Shown here piece after piece: positions 21,226 to 31,755 of a stretch of DNA of 64,000 nucleotides; positions within the stretch are counted from its first letter, which is position 1; each line of letters begins with the position of its first letter. The DNA lies in NCBI GenBank assembly GCA_963573315.1, contig OY752144.1, forward strand, positions 1,792,501-1,856,500, read 5' to 3'. The translations under genes were made by a program, and so were the position numbers. The DNA is from Entomortierella parvispora. Taxonomy: Eukaryota; Mortierellomycota; Mortierellomycetes; Mortierellales; Mortierellaceae. Under the pieces are notes generated by a model, which made no database searches, was not told the DNA's origin, and saw only the letters and a program-made list of their open reading frames with translations.

Positions 21226-24200
21226 TCAATGCCCACCAGCAAGCTCTGCGTTCATCTGCTTTTGGCTCTGGAAACAAAACTTCAAGTCCTCTAGCGTGAC
21301 AACCTCGCCGTGTCGATTTTGTGCCCTTGTTACTGCGGTTGATGTCATGGCGATATCGGCGTCTGCGATATCATCCGCAATATTTTTTGAGTGTGTAGGC
21401 TTATGTACCACAGCGCCCCCAGATTGCTTTCGCTCAAACAAATCGAAACAGGGAATCTCAACGCTGCCGAGTACCAGGTAGTAGTAGACGAAAGTCTAAC
21501 AGAAAAAGATAAATATATAAATGTTAGGGGCCTTTTCCTTGAAACTCTTCTAAATTCAGGTCAAACATCCTGATGTACCTCTTTCTGCTGGCCAATTCGA
21601 TGCACTCGACTAACAGCTTGGGCCTGTAGCACAGGATTAACGAGCGGTTCGCAGATGAAAATGTGTGTTGCATCTATCAAAGTCAATCCTCTGTAACAGA
21701 AATAATGTTAGCACATGAACCTCTATCCTCAGTAAAATAAGATTAAGCGAAGAAACTTATACTTACGCGGACTGCGACTTCGAGTGTAGCATGAATACAT
21801 GCTTGTCCTTGTTTTCTTTGAACTGCTTCACAGCGCCATTCAAATTACCCTGCAGTTTGACCATACCGATCATGTTCTTATCTAAACTCTCCGCAATTAG
21901 AGCCAGCAGACTGGTCCACTGTGAAAATACCAAACATTTGACTTCTGGATCTTCCTGTACAAGATAAACGATGTGTCGAACAATTGAATCAACCTTGCTG
22001 CCATAACCATCAATGATAGACACTCTTCGCACGGCCTCTGGAACCATGCGTAATCTGCTCATGCAGCTGATGGTCACCAAATCATTCACAGGCCCAGATC
22101 GAGTAGTAAGTTCTTGCGTTGCGGTATGGACCGAACCAGTAAGGCTTCGAAAGCTTACGCGACTCAAATTCTTTCTTGAAATCTGACTATTACAGCTTGG
22201 GCATTTGGCAAAAGTCTTGTTCTTTGTCCATTCCAAGAGACAGTGCTCACAAAAAATGTGACCGCAATCTGTCATTAGACCCACCTCATACGGACTACGG
22301 CAGATCAAGCATATTGAGTTGTCTGCAGATGGCGATTGTCTTTTAGAAGTTACCGCAATATGCTCCAGATATCTTTGCTTTGCCACAAGACGAACAATAT
22401 CTTTTTGCAGCTGGGCTTCTTCCTTGAGACAATTACCAATGTCCGCTTCCGGATCAATCGACTCAACATCCCGGACGGTGTCTGAGATGGCTTGCAGTTG
22501 TCGATAGTAGACTGTTCTAGAGGCTGTCAGTTGTCGAAAACCCGAGATTTCTCTATTTTCAGAAGTATAGGTCAGTAAATTGGATTATTGGGCTGCATGA
22601 GAGAAAACAGGACACGAGCAAAGATTTTTCTACACAATAATACCTCTCGAGTTCCAAAATTAGCTTGGACTGTACATTCTGTACATCTTTGACACGAGCA
22701 TCCTCAAGTTCTGCCATGGCAATTTCGGCCCGAGGAAGATTATCTTCTCTCAGTACAGATCGGATGCTGGTACGAATGGTCCTCAAAGTACATGTTAGAC
22801 TATCCGCGATCAAATCGAAAAGCTCTTTCTCCAATTTTTTGTCCAGATCCTCGAGTTTTCCAGTTTCATCAGCCTCCCCAGCTTTCCTCTTGAACGATCG
22901 CACTCGAGTCTCACGCGCCTTTACCATTGCCGCATGATCTCGCTGTGACTGAACAACTTTCAGGTGATTTGCCATGGATTCCTCGGAGCCAGAGATGAGG
23001 TCCTTTCTGAATACAAGGAGCTTAACATAAAAATGCAGGTAGGATTCAAGGGTGTGCTGAAGATCGATGGAGTATTGATACTGTTCTCCTTCTTCTCCAT
23101 CACGCATCAATGGCTGCGTTAAACGACTCACAAGGTCCTGCCTCCAACGATGTAGTGTCTGTAATTGCACATTTAGGGCTTCGCAGACAGCATCGAGATC
23201 GGTCATTATACGGCCCATGATGATTCCTCCTTTGAATAGGGAGGTCTTAATGGAGTATGACGAGTCGAGAGCGATCTTGCCGACGCGTGTCTGCACCGTT
23301 TCTAGCTGCTTCTTAAACTTTTGCTCAGGTAGCTGAAGCAGTTGCTGTCGAATGGCCTCGGCTTGTTCATAAAAAGAGGTTTCCTCAGTCTCCATCTTCA
23401 AAGCGTGATATGTTCCTGCCATATAGAACAGAACACGATGTTGCTGCTCAAGCCATTCCCTGTATCGAAGAGCTGCTATTGCCAAGCCATCCGAGGCACT
23501 GGCTTTCCCAGATAGAGCCAAGTCGAGCTGTGCATCCAGTGCAGTCTCATCAGAGGCATCCACGTCTTTTCCCACCTCCTTGTCCCTGAGAGCCTGTAAC
23601 ATGAGGTCGTACTTATTTTTCCAGAACGTGACTTGTCGAACAAAGTCCGGCTCCATTCTTTGGAAGAATGGTAGTGCGACATCAGCTGGGAGTATCCGAG
23701 CTTGAAGGAGGGCTCGTTTTACTCTAGAGAGGCCTTCGCTCCGCTCCTTTTGATAGAGTTGTGTGGTGACTTGAGCCAACATAACGTCAAGAACCTCGTC
23801 AATGGTCCTCAGGTTTGTTCCTCCGAGAGATTCTTTGTTTCGCGCGCCAATCTGTGGATGGCAGCTAGCGGATATACGAACGCGTTAATCTCACATAAAA
23901 CAAGCCACAATAATGATTACAGTCCCAAAAGTTCATCGAGCATACCATGTTTGACGCAGTCTCATAAGCCAGGACTGAAAGCGCTCGGTGTCAACCTCGT
24001 CCAAGCTCTGATCGGTAAATGCAAGCTCACATTCTGAGAGACAGCTTTCCCACAGTTCGTTGTAGTTTGCACGTTCGATTTCCGAGAATTCAATCCCATA
24101 GACAATTCTGATCTGACGCGGCAGAGATAGTTCCTGCTCAATGTCTCGTTTCGAATGGCGACTCATAATTCGCTGATAGCAGGATATAAGAGTTGAGCGG

Positions 24201-25921
24201 AAAGGCTTGAGATTTAAAAGTTTCCACATTTGCTTATTGGAGCCAAGAGGTTCTTGTTTTAAAAACTGCAGGAGCGAGTGCAAATCCTCCAAATGGCGCT
24301 TGACAGGAGTTCCGCTGATAGCCCAAGACATCACCCGTGGGATCATTCCCGCCATTGTGGCGGCGCGCGAGACTGGCACTTCGATCATCTGAGCCTAAAT
24401 GTAGTTTGTCTTTAAGTCAATCATGTGAATAAAAAAAAAGAAAAGAAAAAAAAGGATTCAACAAACCTCGTCTAGACAAACTCGCCACCAGTCAATCTGA
24501 ACAAAGGCGCTTTTACGTGGCTTGTATCTTTGATGATATCGTCGAGGGCGATCGTATTCAACGGCGTAGTCGAGTTCCTTCGCTAGCATGGTGTAGGTGG
24601 TGAGGACTACATCGTATTGGGCCAGCACGGCAGCCTCCACGGTGGTATGAGAGTCGTCGACATAAATGAAGACGCGAAGGGTCGGTGCGTGTTTCTCGAT
24701 CTCGCCCACCCATTGGTGTACAATCGAGGGCGGTGTGATAATAAGGGTCGCTCCGCTCCTGATCAATGGCGCCGGCTTGCTTTTATCTTCAGCGTCCAAG
24801 TCATCGCCAAGATGTGTCCCTGACAGCTGATTCTCCAGAGCACCAAGGGGGACTGCGGCCTTCCTGCGGTTCAAAAGAATGAGCGCCAATACCTCCACTG
24901 TCTTTCCTAACCCCATTTCCTCCGCTAATATACCACCTCTTGGTTCAGGTTCTCCAACTAACAGGGTTTCGTCTGCGATGCACACTAGGCCGTACAGCCG
25001 GTTGATAAAAAGATCTTCTCCAGAGGCGGCGGTGACCACTTCCCAAGTCAGAGGGAGTTTTTCGACCATGGTCGGTTCTTTGTATACAACATTCCCAGAC
25101 CCATCAACGACTCCGCACTCTTGCTTGAGACACCATGTGACTGACCTCCGTTGGAATGGAAGGAGTTTCGGCAGTAAGTCTTTATGTTGAATTCCCACCG
25201 GAGCAATTGTATTGGCAGCTGGGTTCAAGTGTGCGTATAGATCCCTGATCGCGTGGTCAGTGATTTCGTGATCTCTCCCATAGAGAGGTGGAAATGTAAA
25301 GTGTATGATGGATTGCATACGAGAGTCCATGGTTCTTCCACAGGTTAAGTTTCTAGATAGCAGCCCACGATGGATGAACACACTGAAGCGGATCTCCAAA
25401 TACAAGGACTCGTTGTCTAATTGTAAGGCACCGTTCACTGCGACAGAGGCTCTATCCTTGGCTGCGCAAACGGCTGAGAACAATGTGCTCGAAATGGATC
25501 GGACACCTGACGAGGCCCACGACGGATCACTATCATCGTCCTGCCTAACAGCTAGAATGAATTCCCCGACCATTGCCATGACTGAACCCTGATGAAAGCG
25601 TATCTCGACCGGTGGTAGCGCCGACATTCGGTGGCCGCAGGGGAGACGTAAGACGCTCCAGCTGATAAGAGGTTCGTCCCACTCGCGGGCGAGGATCCAG
25701 TTCTCTTGACTGCAGTCCTGCCGACTCAATGTCTCGCCCTCATTCGCCTGATTCAGGTCGACGGCGTGATCGTTTTCCAAGAGGCGTCGCTTCAGAGTCG
25801 ATGTCCTCAAAGAGTCCTCGCGATCTAGTTTCCGCACCCTTGATTCGGCGGCGCATTCATGGCAGGCAAGGGGAAAGACCTCGGGGAAGACTGTCCATGA
25901 GTCGGCTGGGAGGAAAGACAT
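21226..25921 (-). CDS. IRC20: Snf2-family helicase with RING finger (IRC20/SHPRH type)
   Basis: Exons (complement): 24467-25921, 23946-24394, 22644-23864, 21767-22552, 21579-21690, 21226-21495; 4,293 nt, 1,430 residues. A DNA-dependent ATPase and probable E3 ubiquitin ligase of the nucleus. Visible signs: Walker A in EEMGLGKT near residue 340; motif II DEAQ at 485-488, formed across the exon 1/2 junction; SGTPVKRHLEDL; a long helical insertion; a C3HC4 RING (CLICRSP ... CGHIFCEHC ... CPSC) at about 1120-1165 between the two helicase lobes; and motif VI, RVHRIGQQKE, near 1335. A RING placed between the lobes distinguishes Irc20/SHPRH from Rad5. SHPRH acts in PCNA polyubiquitination and replication stress, and Irc20 in recombination; which applies here is unknown. 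The start is taken as the ATG at 25921; an upstream frame through the GA repeat is rejected. Confidence 0.85.
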
Positions 25922-25966
25922 TTGTGGGAAAGGACGGGGGGCGGTGCACAAAGAAGACAGAGAGAC

Positions 25967-26048
<82 letters not shown>

Positions 26049-26183
26049 TCGTTCGTGTGCCAGAGAGCAGAGACCACCTCCGCAGCACAAGAACAAGAGG
26101 CGGTCACGTGCCGCTGCTCAGTTCTGGATTCCATGAATGCATGCATCTTACATCTTACGTCCATCCGACTCGCTTGCTCCATC
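25922..26183. promoter_or_regulatory. Divergent promoter of IRC20-like gene and ZW10
   Basis: 262 bases between two divergent ATGs. About a quarter is a GA microsatellite. No TATA box is obvious. Open frames through the repeat (Arg-Glu or Ser-Leu repeats) are artefacts of the microsatellite. Confidence 0.6.
25973..26045. repeat. (AG)n microsatellite, about 36 uninterrupted units
   Basis: 73 bases of uninterrupted AG repeats, preceded by imperfect AGAC/AGAG units. Located in the shared promoter/leader region of two divergent genes. Confidence 0.95.
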
Positions 26184-29100
26184 ATGACGGCCGCCACTCT
26201 CTCGGGCCACAATTTTGCGTACTTCCTCACATCGAGCCTTGGCGATACCACAGCAGGGCTCGAGCCTGATGCATCCATCTGTGCCGAGAACGCTGTGCCA
26301 GCCACGCTGGAGGAACTCGCACAAACCGCACACATTCTAGATACAGAGATTCAGGAGGCAAAGGTTCGTTCGACAGGAACACAGCAGGGGCGATGTGGAG
26401 CCTTGTATGCAGCCACCATGGCGCGCAATGAGGGCTGCTGATGCGTAGCCAGCGTTTCTTCTCTTTCCCTCGATAGTCGCAAATGTACAAGAAGCTACTC
26501 GCAAATTACGACTCTTTTTCAGAGTTCTTTGAGCGGTCCCTACAACTTAAAGACAAAATTGATGATTTACTCCTGCAAACCGCCGAGCTTTCGGAGCAAA
26601 CTAACGACCCAGAGGTAAGCGAGGCGTTGTTTCCGGCTGTAGCGCGCCGTCCGTGATCTTTCCCTAATTTTGTGACCATATACTTTCATTTAAAAGAGCG
26701 GGTTGAGAGAGACAATCATGGCCTCGCTGGTGTATCATCATGAGGTTTCTTACAAAGTTCAGGAGAATGACGCCATCGTCGATGGCCTCCAGCATTTTTT
26801 ACAGGTAAACGACCTTGGTGGCTTGTAGATTCTGGGTTTGGATGGGTCTGATCTTTAATAACCGTATTCAAATATCTGCAGATCGACGGCGTTCTCACGC
26901 AGTATGAGCATTGTATGGGCACAGGCAGGATTCTAGATGCAGGGCAATGTATCCAGCAAGCGGTACGTTTATTGAGGAAGAGGTATTTGGCCAACCCTTC
27001 TACGATGTTATGAAGATAGTAACACTTTTTATACGTTAGTCAAAGCTTCTTGCATATCCTCCAAATACTGGCACTTTTGCTTCTCATATGACCAAGCTCC
27101 TCTCGGTACGAATATCTATGGTATCTGGTCTCTGTTATGAAGGATATAGCACTCTTTAATCTAACTAACCAACTGCATCTTGTGCGGCTACAATTTCAGG
27201 ATCAATGTTCCCAGATGACAGAGGCTATCGATCACATGTTGGATGAGCTTGTAGCTGGCGCTATATCTACAGTTCCAGGGGAAAATGAGGCGTCGGCTTT
27301 CAGGCTCAACCTGTCATATAATATCAAAGTGCCGCAACTTGCTCTGCCTAGACGGAGCGAAAGATCGACTCTTGTAACAATTCGTTGGCATGAGTTAGGG
27401 AAGGCGCTGACACTTTTGGATGTGGTGCAAGAAAAACTCGTGCCTTTACAAAAGGCGTTGGTACAGCAGCTACTGTACCCTCTCATACGGTCGTATAGCG
27501 ACGCTGTTCTGGAAATTGGACAATCAAGCGATGATTATCCCAGTTCGTCAGGATCATCAATTTCCTTAAAATTTAGACCAGGTCAAGGATCAGGTAAATC
27601 CATGATGTCTGCCTTTTCTTTTTTATGAGCTAGCACTGATATTTCTTCCAGGCGATATCATTAGTACTGTCAGAGATGTGTTCCATTTTATCCACAGGGA
27701 TATCTTTTTGGGCAACTACACCAGTTCGACATTCAATTCTGATGGCCCCTCATCGGATACCGACGTCTTAACGCGCGTTGTGGGCAGATCAATCGCGAAG
27801 GACGCCTGTGGCTTTCTATTAGATTTCTATTTGTCCAAGATTGTTCCAGCAGACGCCGATGGCTTGAAGAATTTCGAGACTATTGGTGCAACAGTAGTCG
27901 CTTTTGAAAATGACCTCATTGCTATGGGTAAGCGATTTGCACATTCAAATAGCAACCATACTCCTCAATGACTAAAGCTTGCTGTTGCTATTTTGTCCGA
28001 ATAGGTTTTTTGACACAAACAGACAGAAGGATCCGAGAGTTTGTGGAACATATCGATATATATTACACAGACAAAAAAAGAGACGCCTTGATGAAGTTGG
28101 GTCGGGCTGTCATCATGAGTGAGGATTTTGGGGAAACCCTGGTCAAGGATTTGGATGAAAATGGTAGGCTTTCACATTCTATCAATCGTTAAACGCTTAC
28201 AATGCATCTAATATTCTCTCGGTTTGCGATAACAAGATGAGCTAGAAAAGGACAATGGGCGGTGGGGTAGAATTAGGGATTTGAATACAGACATCAAGGA
28301 CACCTGTATCAGCATCAAGGCTAAGAAATTGATTGAGATGGTCCTCGAAACTTTGCAAGAGGCTGAATCGCAGGATAGTTCGACGTGAGTTTGAAGAGAG
28401 GCCATAGAATCTCGATTTGATTGAACCTGCTTTATGAAGTAGAGTGACTAACGTCAGACCGCCTTTTGTATGTTCAGTTCGCCCCGCCTATACCAAGCTA
28501 CTAGGTCTTTAATCGATCTATATCGCGCGTTGATGCCGGTGCATCACGCAAGAGCGCTTACACAGGTGCCGGCTCTGGGCGTTTTGTTTTACAGCGACTG
28601 CATGTATATTTCACGTGAGCTCGAGAAGATCCCGGAGCGCTTTGAAGAGGGCATTCCTGGCTTGGACGACGTGCAATACGATGATGTCGCTCCGGCACTA
28701 AAATCATTAGCAAAGAGATGGCTAGATCTTCAGGTGGTAAGTTTGAAATGGAGGTTTCCTTCAGCGCGTCTGGTGCTCGTTCTGATTTTACTATTTGTTG
28801 TTGTGATATAGCAAACACAGCGGGGGGAGTTGATGCAAAGTCTAGATGAATCGGGGGGATTTCAGGATTCGGCCGTGGATGCCAATTTCAGTGCCTGTGA
28901 GCGCTCCATGAAACAGGTCGTTCTTGTTTTTCGACATCTGGGAAAGGCTTGGAAGGTACGACACTTGATTATATTTGATTATAACAAAAAATCTCTTTGT
29001 GTACGACTTTATGACTTAACTCTGCTTGTAGCCAAAGTTAGCACCGATGGTGTTTTATCGCGTAATGGGCGAGTTATTGGACGATGTAGCCAAGCGGGTG

Positions 29101-29556
29101 ATCACCGACATTGAACAACTGGGGGATATTTCCGAACGGGAGTCTCACAAGCTTGCTCTTCTTTGCGGCCAGCTTTTCGAGTGCGAAGACCAGTTTGATT
29201 CTGCTGGACCAGAGATCAAGGGCGAAAGCTTCGAGGACGAGGTATGAACCGTCCCTTTTTTTAGCCTGGGATATGGAAGAGTTGCATGTTATCTAACGCC
29301 CACGCTGCTTTTCTCACCCACTCAGGATCCAATTCATTCGTTTGTGGCCAGCTGGGAAAAGTTCCAGGTGTTGACGGACATCCTAGAGCTGTCGTTTGCA
29401 GAGATTATGACCCGCTTCAGAGCAGGGCAGCTTCAAATGTTTAAAGTGGAGGAGCTATCTGAGGTGGTGTGTTCGCTGTTTGCAGAGACACCTTTGCGGC
29501 AGCACAACCTGGAGGAGATTGGCCACGGGCACCCGCGGGTGGCGGGCTCGCGGTAG
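26184..29556 (+). CDS. ZW10: ZW10/Dsl1-type tethering and kinetochore protein
   Basis: Thirteen exons: 26184-26363, 26477-26614, 26697-26804, 26882-26962, 27040-27105, 27200-27593, 27652-27927, 28005-28163, 28237-28384, 28478-28736, 28812-28955, 29032-29241, 29326-29556; 2,394 nt, 797 residues, close to the 779 of human ZW10. The protein is helical throughout with an N-terminal coiled coil. The C-terminal region, SFVASWEKFQVLTDIL followed by the LSEVVCSLFAETPLRQHNLEEI block, has the ZW10 family pattern. Known roles: Golgi-to-ER vesicle tethering in the NRZ/Dsl1 complex and, in animals, the spindle checkpoint. It shares a divergent promoter with the IRC20-like gene. The short exons make this the most fragmented gene in the window. 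Assignment is by pattern, with no alignment run. Confidence 0.8.
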
Positions 29557-29852
29557 GATGTTTGGTTGGGGGTGAAGAGACGAAGAGGACAAAAGGCGAC
29601 GACAGACCAGACCAGACCAGACCAGTCCAACGGCAGACAGACAGACAGACAGACAGACAGACCGACCGACCGACTGACCCGCCCGGTCGAGAAGCCAGAG
29701 CGCGGGCGGGCTCATTTCCAGTGGCCCTTTCTTTCTTTATTGGCATCAATAATATCTCCAACCAGCGAAGGGAAAACGCCCATCCGTCGGTCCATCCTTG
29801 TCCTCTCTTTCCTTGCTCGCTCTCTGTTGCTCGCTCTCTCTCTGTTGCTCGC

Positions 29853-29898
<46 letters not shown>

Positions 29899-30146
29899 TC
29901 TTTCTCTCTTTCTCTCGCTCTCTTTCTTTCTCTCCTCCAACGGACGCACACTCCTTTTTGCTCCTTGGTCATCATCATCGTCATCATCATCCTTTTCTTC
30001 TGCATCATCCTTCCTCCCCACTTTTCCTCTCGCGTGCTCGCCTCTTCTCTCCCCCTCTCTCCCCCTCTCTCTCTGTCCCATCTGTTCATCTGTCGACTCT
30101 CACTCGACAGCAGCATCATCTCATTCCTTTTCGCCTCTCCCCTTGC
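29557..30146. other. Spacer with CAGA microsatellite and CT-rich leader
   Basis: Between ZW10 and the RhoGAP gene, both on the plus strand. Around 29635-29680 is a tetranucleotide run (CAGA)n followed by (CCGA)n. About 29815-30085 is almost pure pyrimidine on the plus strand (TCTC repeats), ending about 60 bases before the next start codon; it probably forms the promoter or leader of the RhoGAP gene. Open frames here are low-complexity artefacts. Confidence 0.7.
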
Positions 30147-31716
30147 ATGGATGAAGATCAGGATCCAGTGTGCCTAGGCTGCCATCGCTCCATCGAGGAA
30201 GGCAGCGTCGTGGCCTTCGGCGAGGGTCTTTGGCATGTACAGTGGCAAGTGGGCCCCTCTGATTCTGATTCCGTCTGTGCTCTGCTGCTCTGCGGGTCTG
30301 CCGCCCGGCCTGTCATTAACGGCCCTACTCCTTGCTTCCTTTAGTTTCCGCTGTGCAAAGTGTAAGAATAGGGTTGAATGCGACAGCAATCTTCTTTTGC
30401 TGTCCGACGGGAGTCCAATCTGCGAGCAGTGTTCGTACAACTGTCACTCGTGTCGACAGCCCATCCTGGACGAGGCCATCATGACAGGTAAGCAGCCTCT
30501 CCTACACTGAACCACTTGAGTATCTGCGTCTTTCCTAATCGACGCTCTACCGGCTCAATCCAGGCGACGAGGCTTACCATGCGGACTGCTTCCGCTGTAT
30601 CCAGTGTACAGCCAAGATCGACGACCTTGTGTTCGCAAAGACGTCGCAGGGCATTTATTGTATGAACTGCCATCAAGAGCGCAAGGAGGCAAAGCGGCAA
30701 CGGGAGGAGCGAGAGCGGATGGAGCGCGCCGAGAGGATGATGGAAAAGCTACTGCCTTCCATCCCCGATGGTGAGGTGAGTACTGCAGATAAGGCGCCAG
30801 AGACATTTACGCCCAGATATGATTGCCCATGTTCTGGGTCCGTCTGTTTCCCACCCTGACCAACGTGCTGACCCGGGGATTTTTGTTTTTTGCGCCTTTG
30901 TTCTCTTTCTCTCTCTCTCTCTCTTTCCTCCTTACCCTGCAGAAGCGACCGACGGATCAGAACTGGACCACACCGGGGTATACCCACCTTCAGCAGCTTC
31001 CTCAAGTAGATCAGCAACCTCACCAGCAACAGCACCAACATCTGCAACAGCATCAGCATCAATACCAGCATCAGCAGCAACAACAGCAGCAGCAACAACA
31101 GCAAGACCATCGTCAATATCATCCCCCAGCTTTCAAGCATCTTCCACAGTCGGGTGAGAGCGCGGCTCTAAAGGACAACCTGGGGTTAGATATGCCAAGG
31201 CTGCCTTTTTCAAAGTCAACACGGCCTGACAATGGCATCCACAAATCAAACAAGGTCTCGCCTCTACCACGCACCGAAGTCAAGACAAACTCTGGACTTC
31301 CTGCCGTCGATGTGGGCCCTCCTTTTCTGCCCCCATTAATCTTTGGTCTAGATGATGCATCCACCAGCAGCTTTGATCTTGGAGATATGCTTGCTGATTC
31401 CGACAAACCAGCAGATGTTTCTGCAGTACCACCTAAGGACACTGATATCAAAGCACTTGAAGTCAACTCGTTTCGTACCAGCATTGGCCACACCAGTGGT
31501 GGACTCGGTACATTCTCAACAACAGGTAGTGATCGGTCCAGCCCGATTGAAGGAGCCCGGCTTTCTTCAGACGTGTCAGAATTACCTAGTGTAAATGTCC
31601 TTCAAAATCGGTTTGTTAAATCAATGTCGCTTACCGCTGCAGACCTAGCTCAAGTAAGCGTGCCCTCTCAGCAACATCCAGTACCCATTCGATAAATAGT
31701 ACAGCGAACTTACCCC

Positions 31717-31755
<39 letters not shown>

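Noticed and set aside
25825-26335. Open frames through the GA microsatellite, including an N-terminal extension of the IRC20-like protein with a long Ser-Leu repeat
   Set aside because: Any two-base repeat is open in all frames. The extension's residues upstream of the repeat lie antisense to ZW10 exon 1, and the ATG at 25921 gives a natural start.
29441-30177. Open frames with Arg-Glu or Ser-Leu runs between ZW10 and the RhoGAP gene
   Set aside because: They come from the CT-rich leader and the CAGA repeat, with no motif or conserved composition.
31715-31755. C and T homopolymer run as a separate feature
   Set aside because: It is the polypyrimidine tract of a RhoGAP intron, before the acceptor at 31757.
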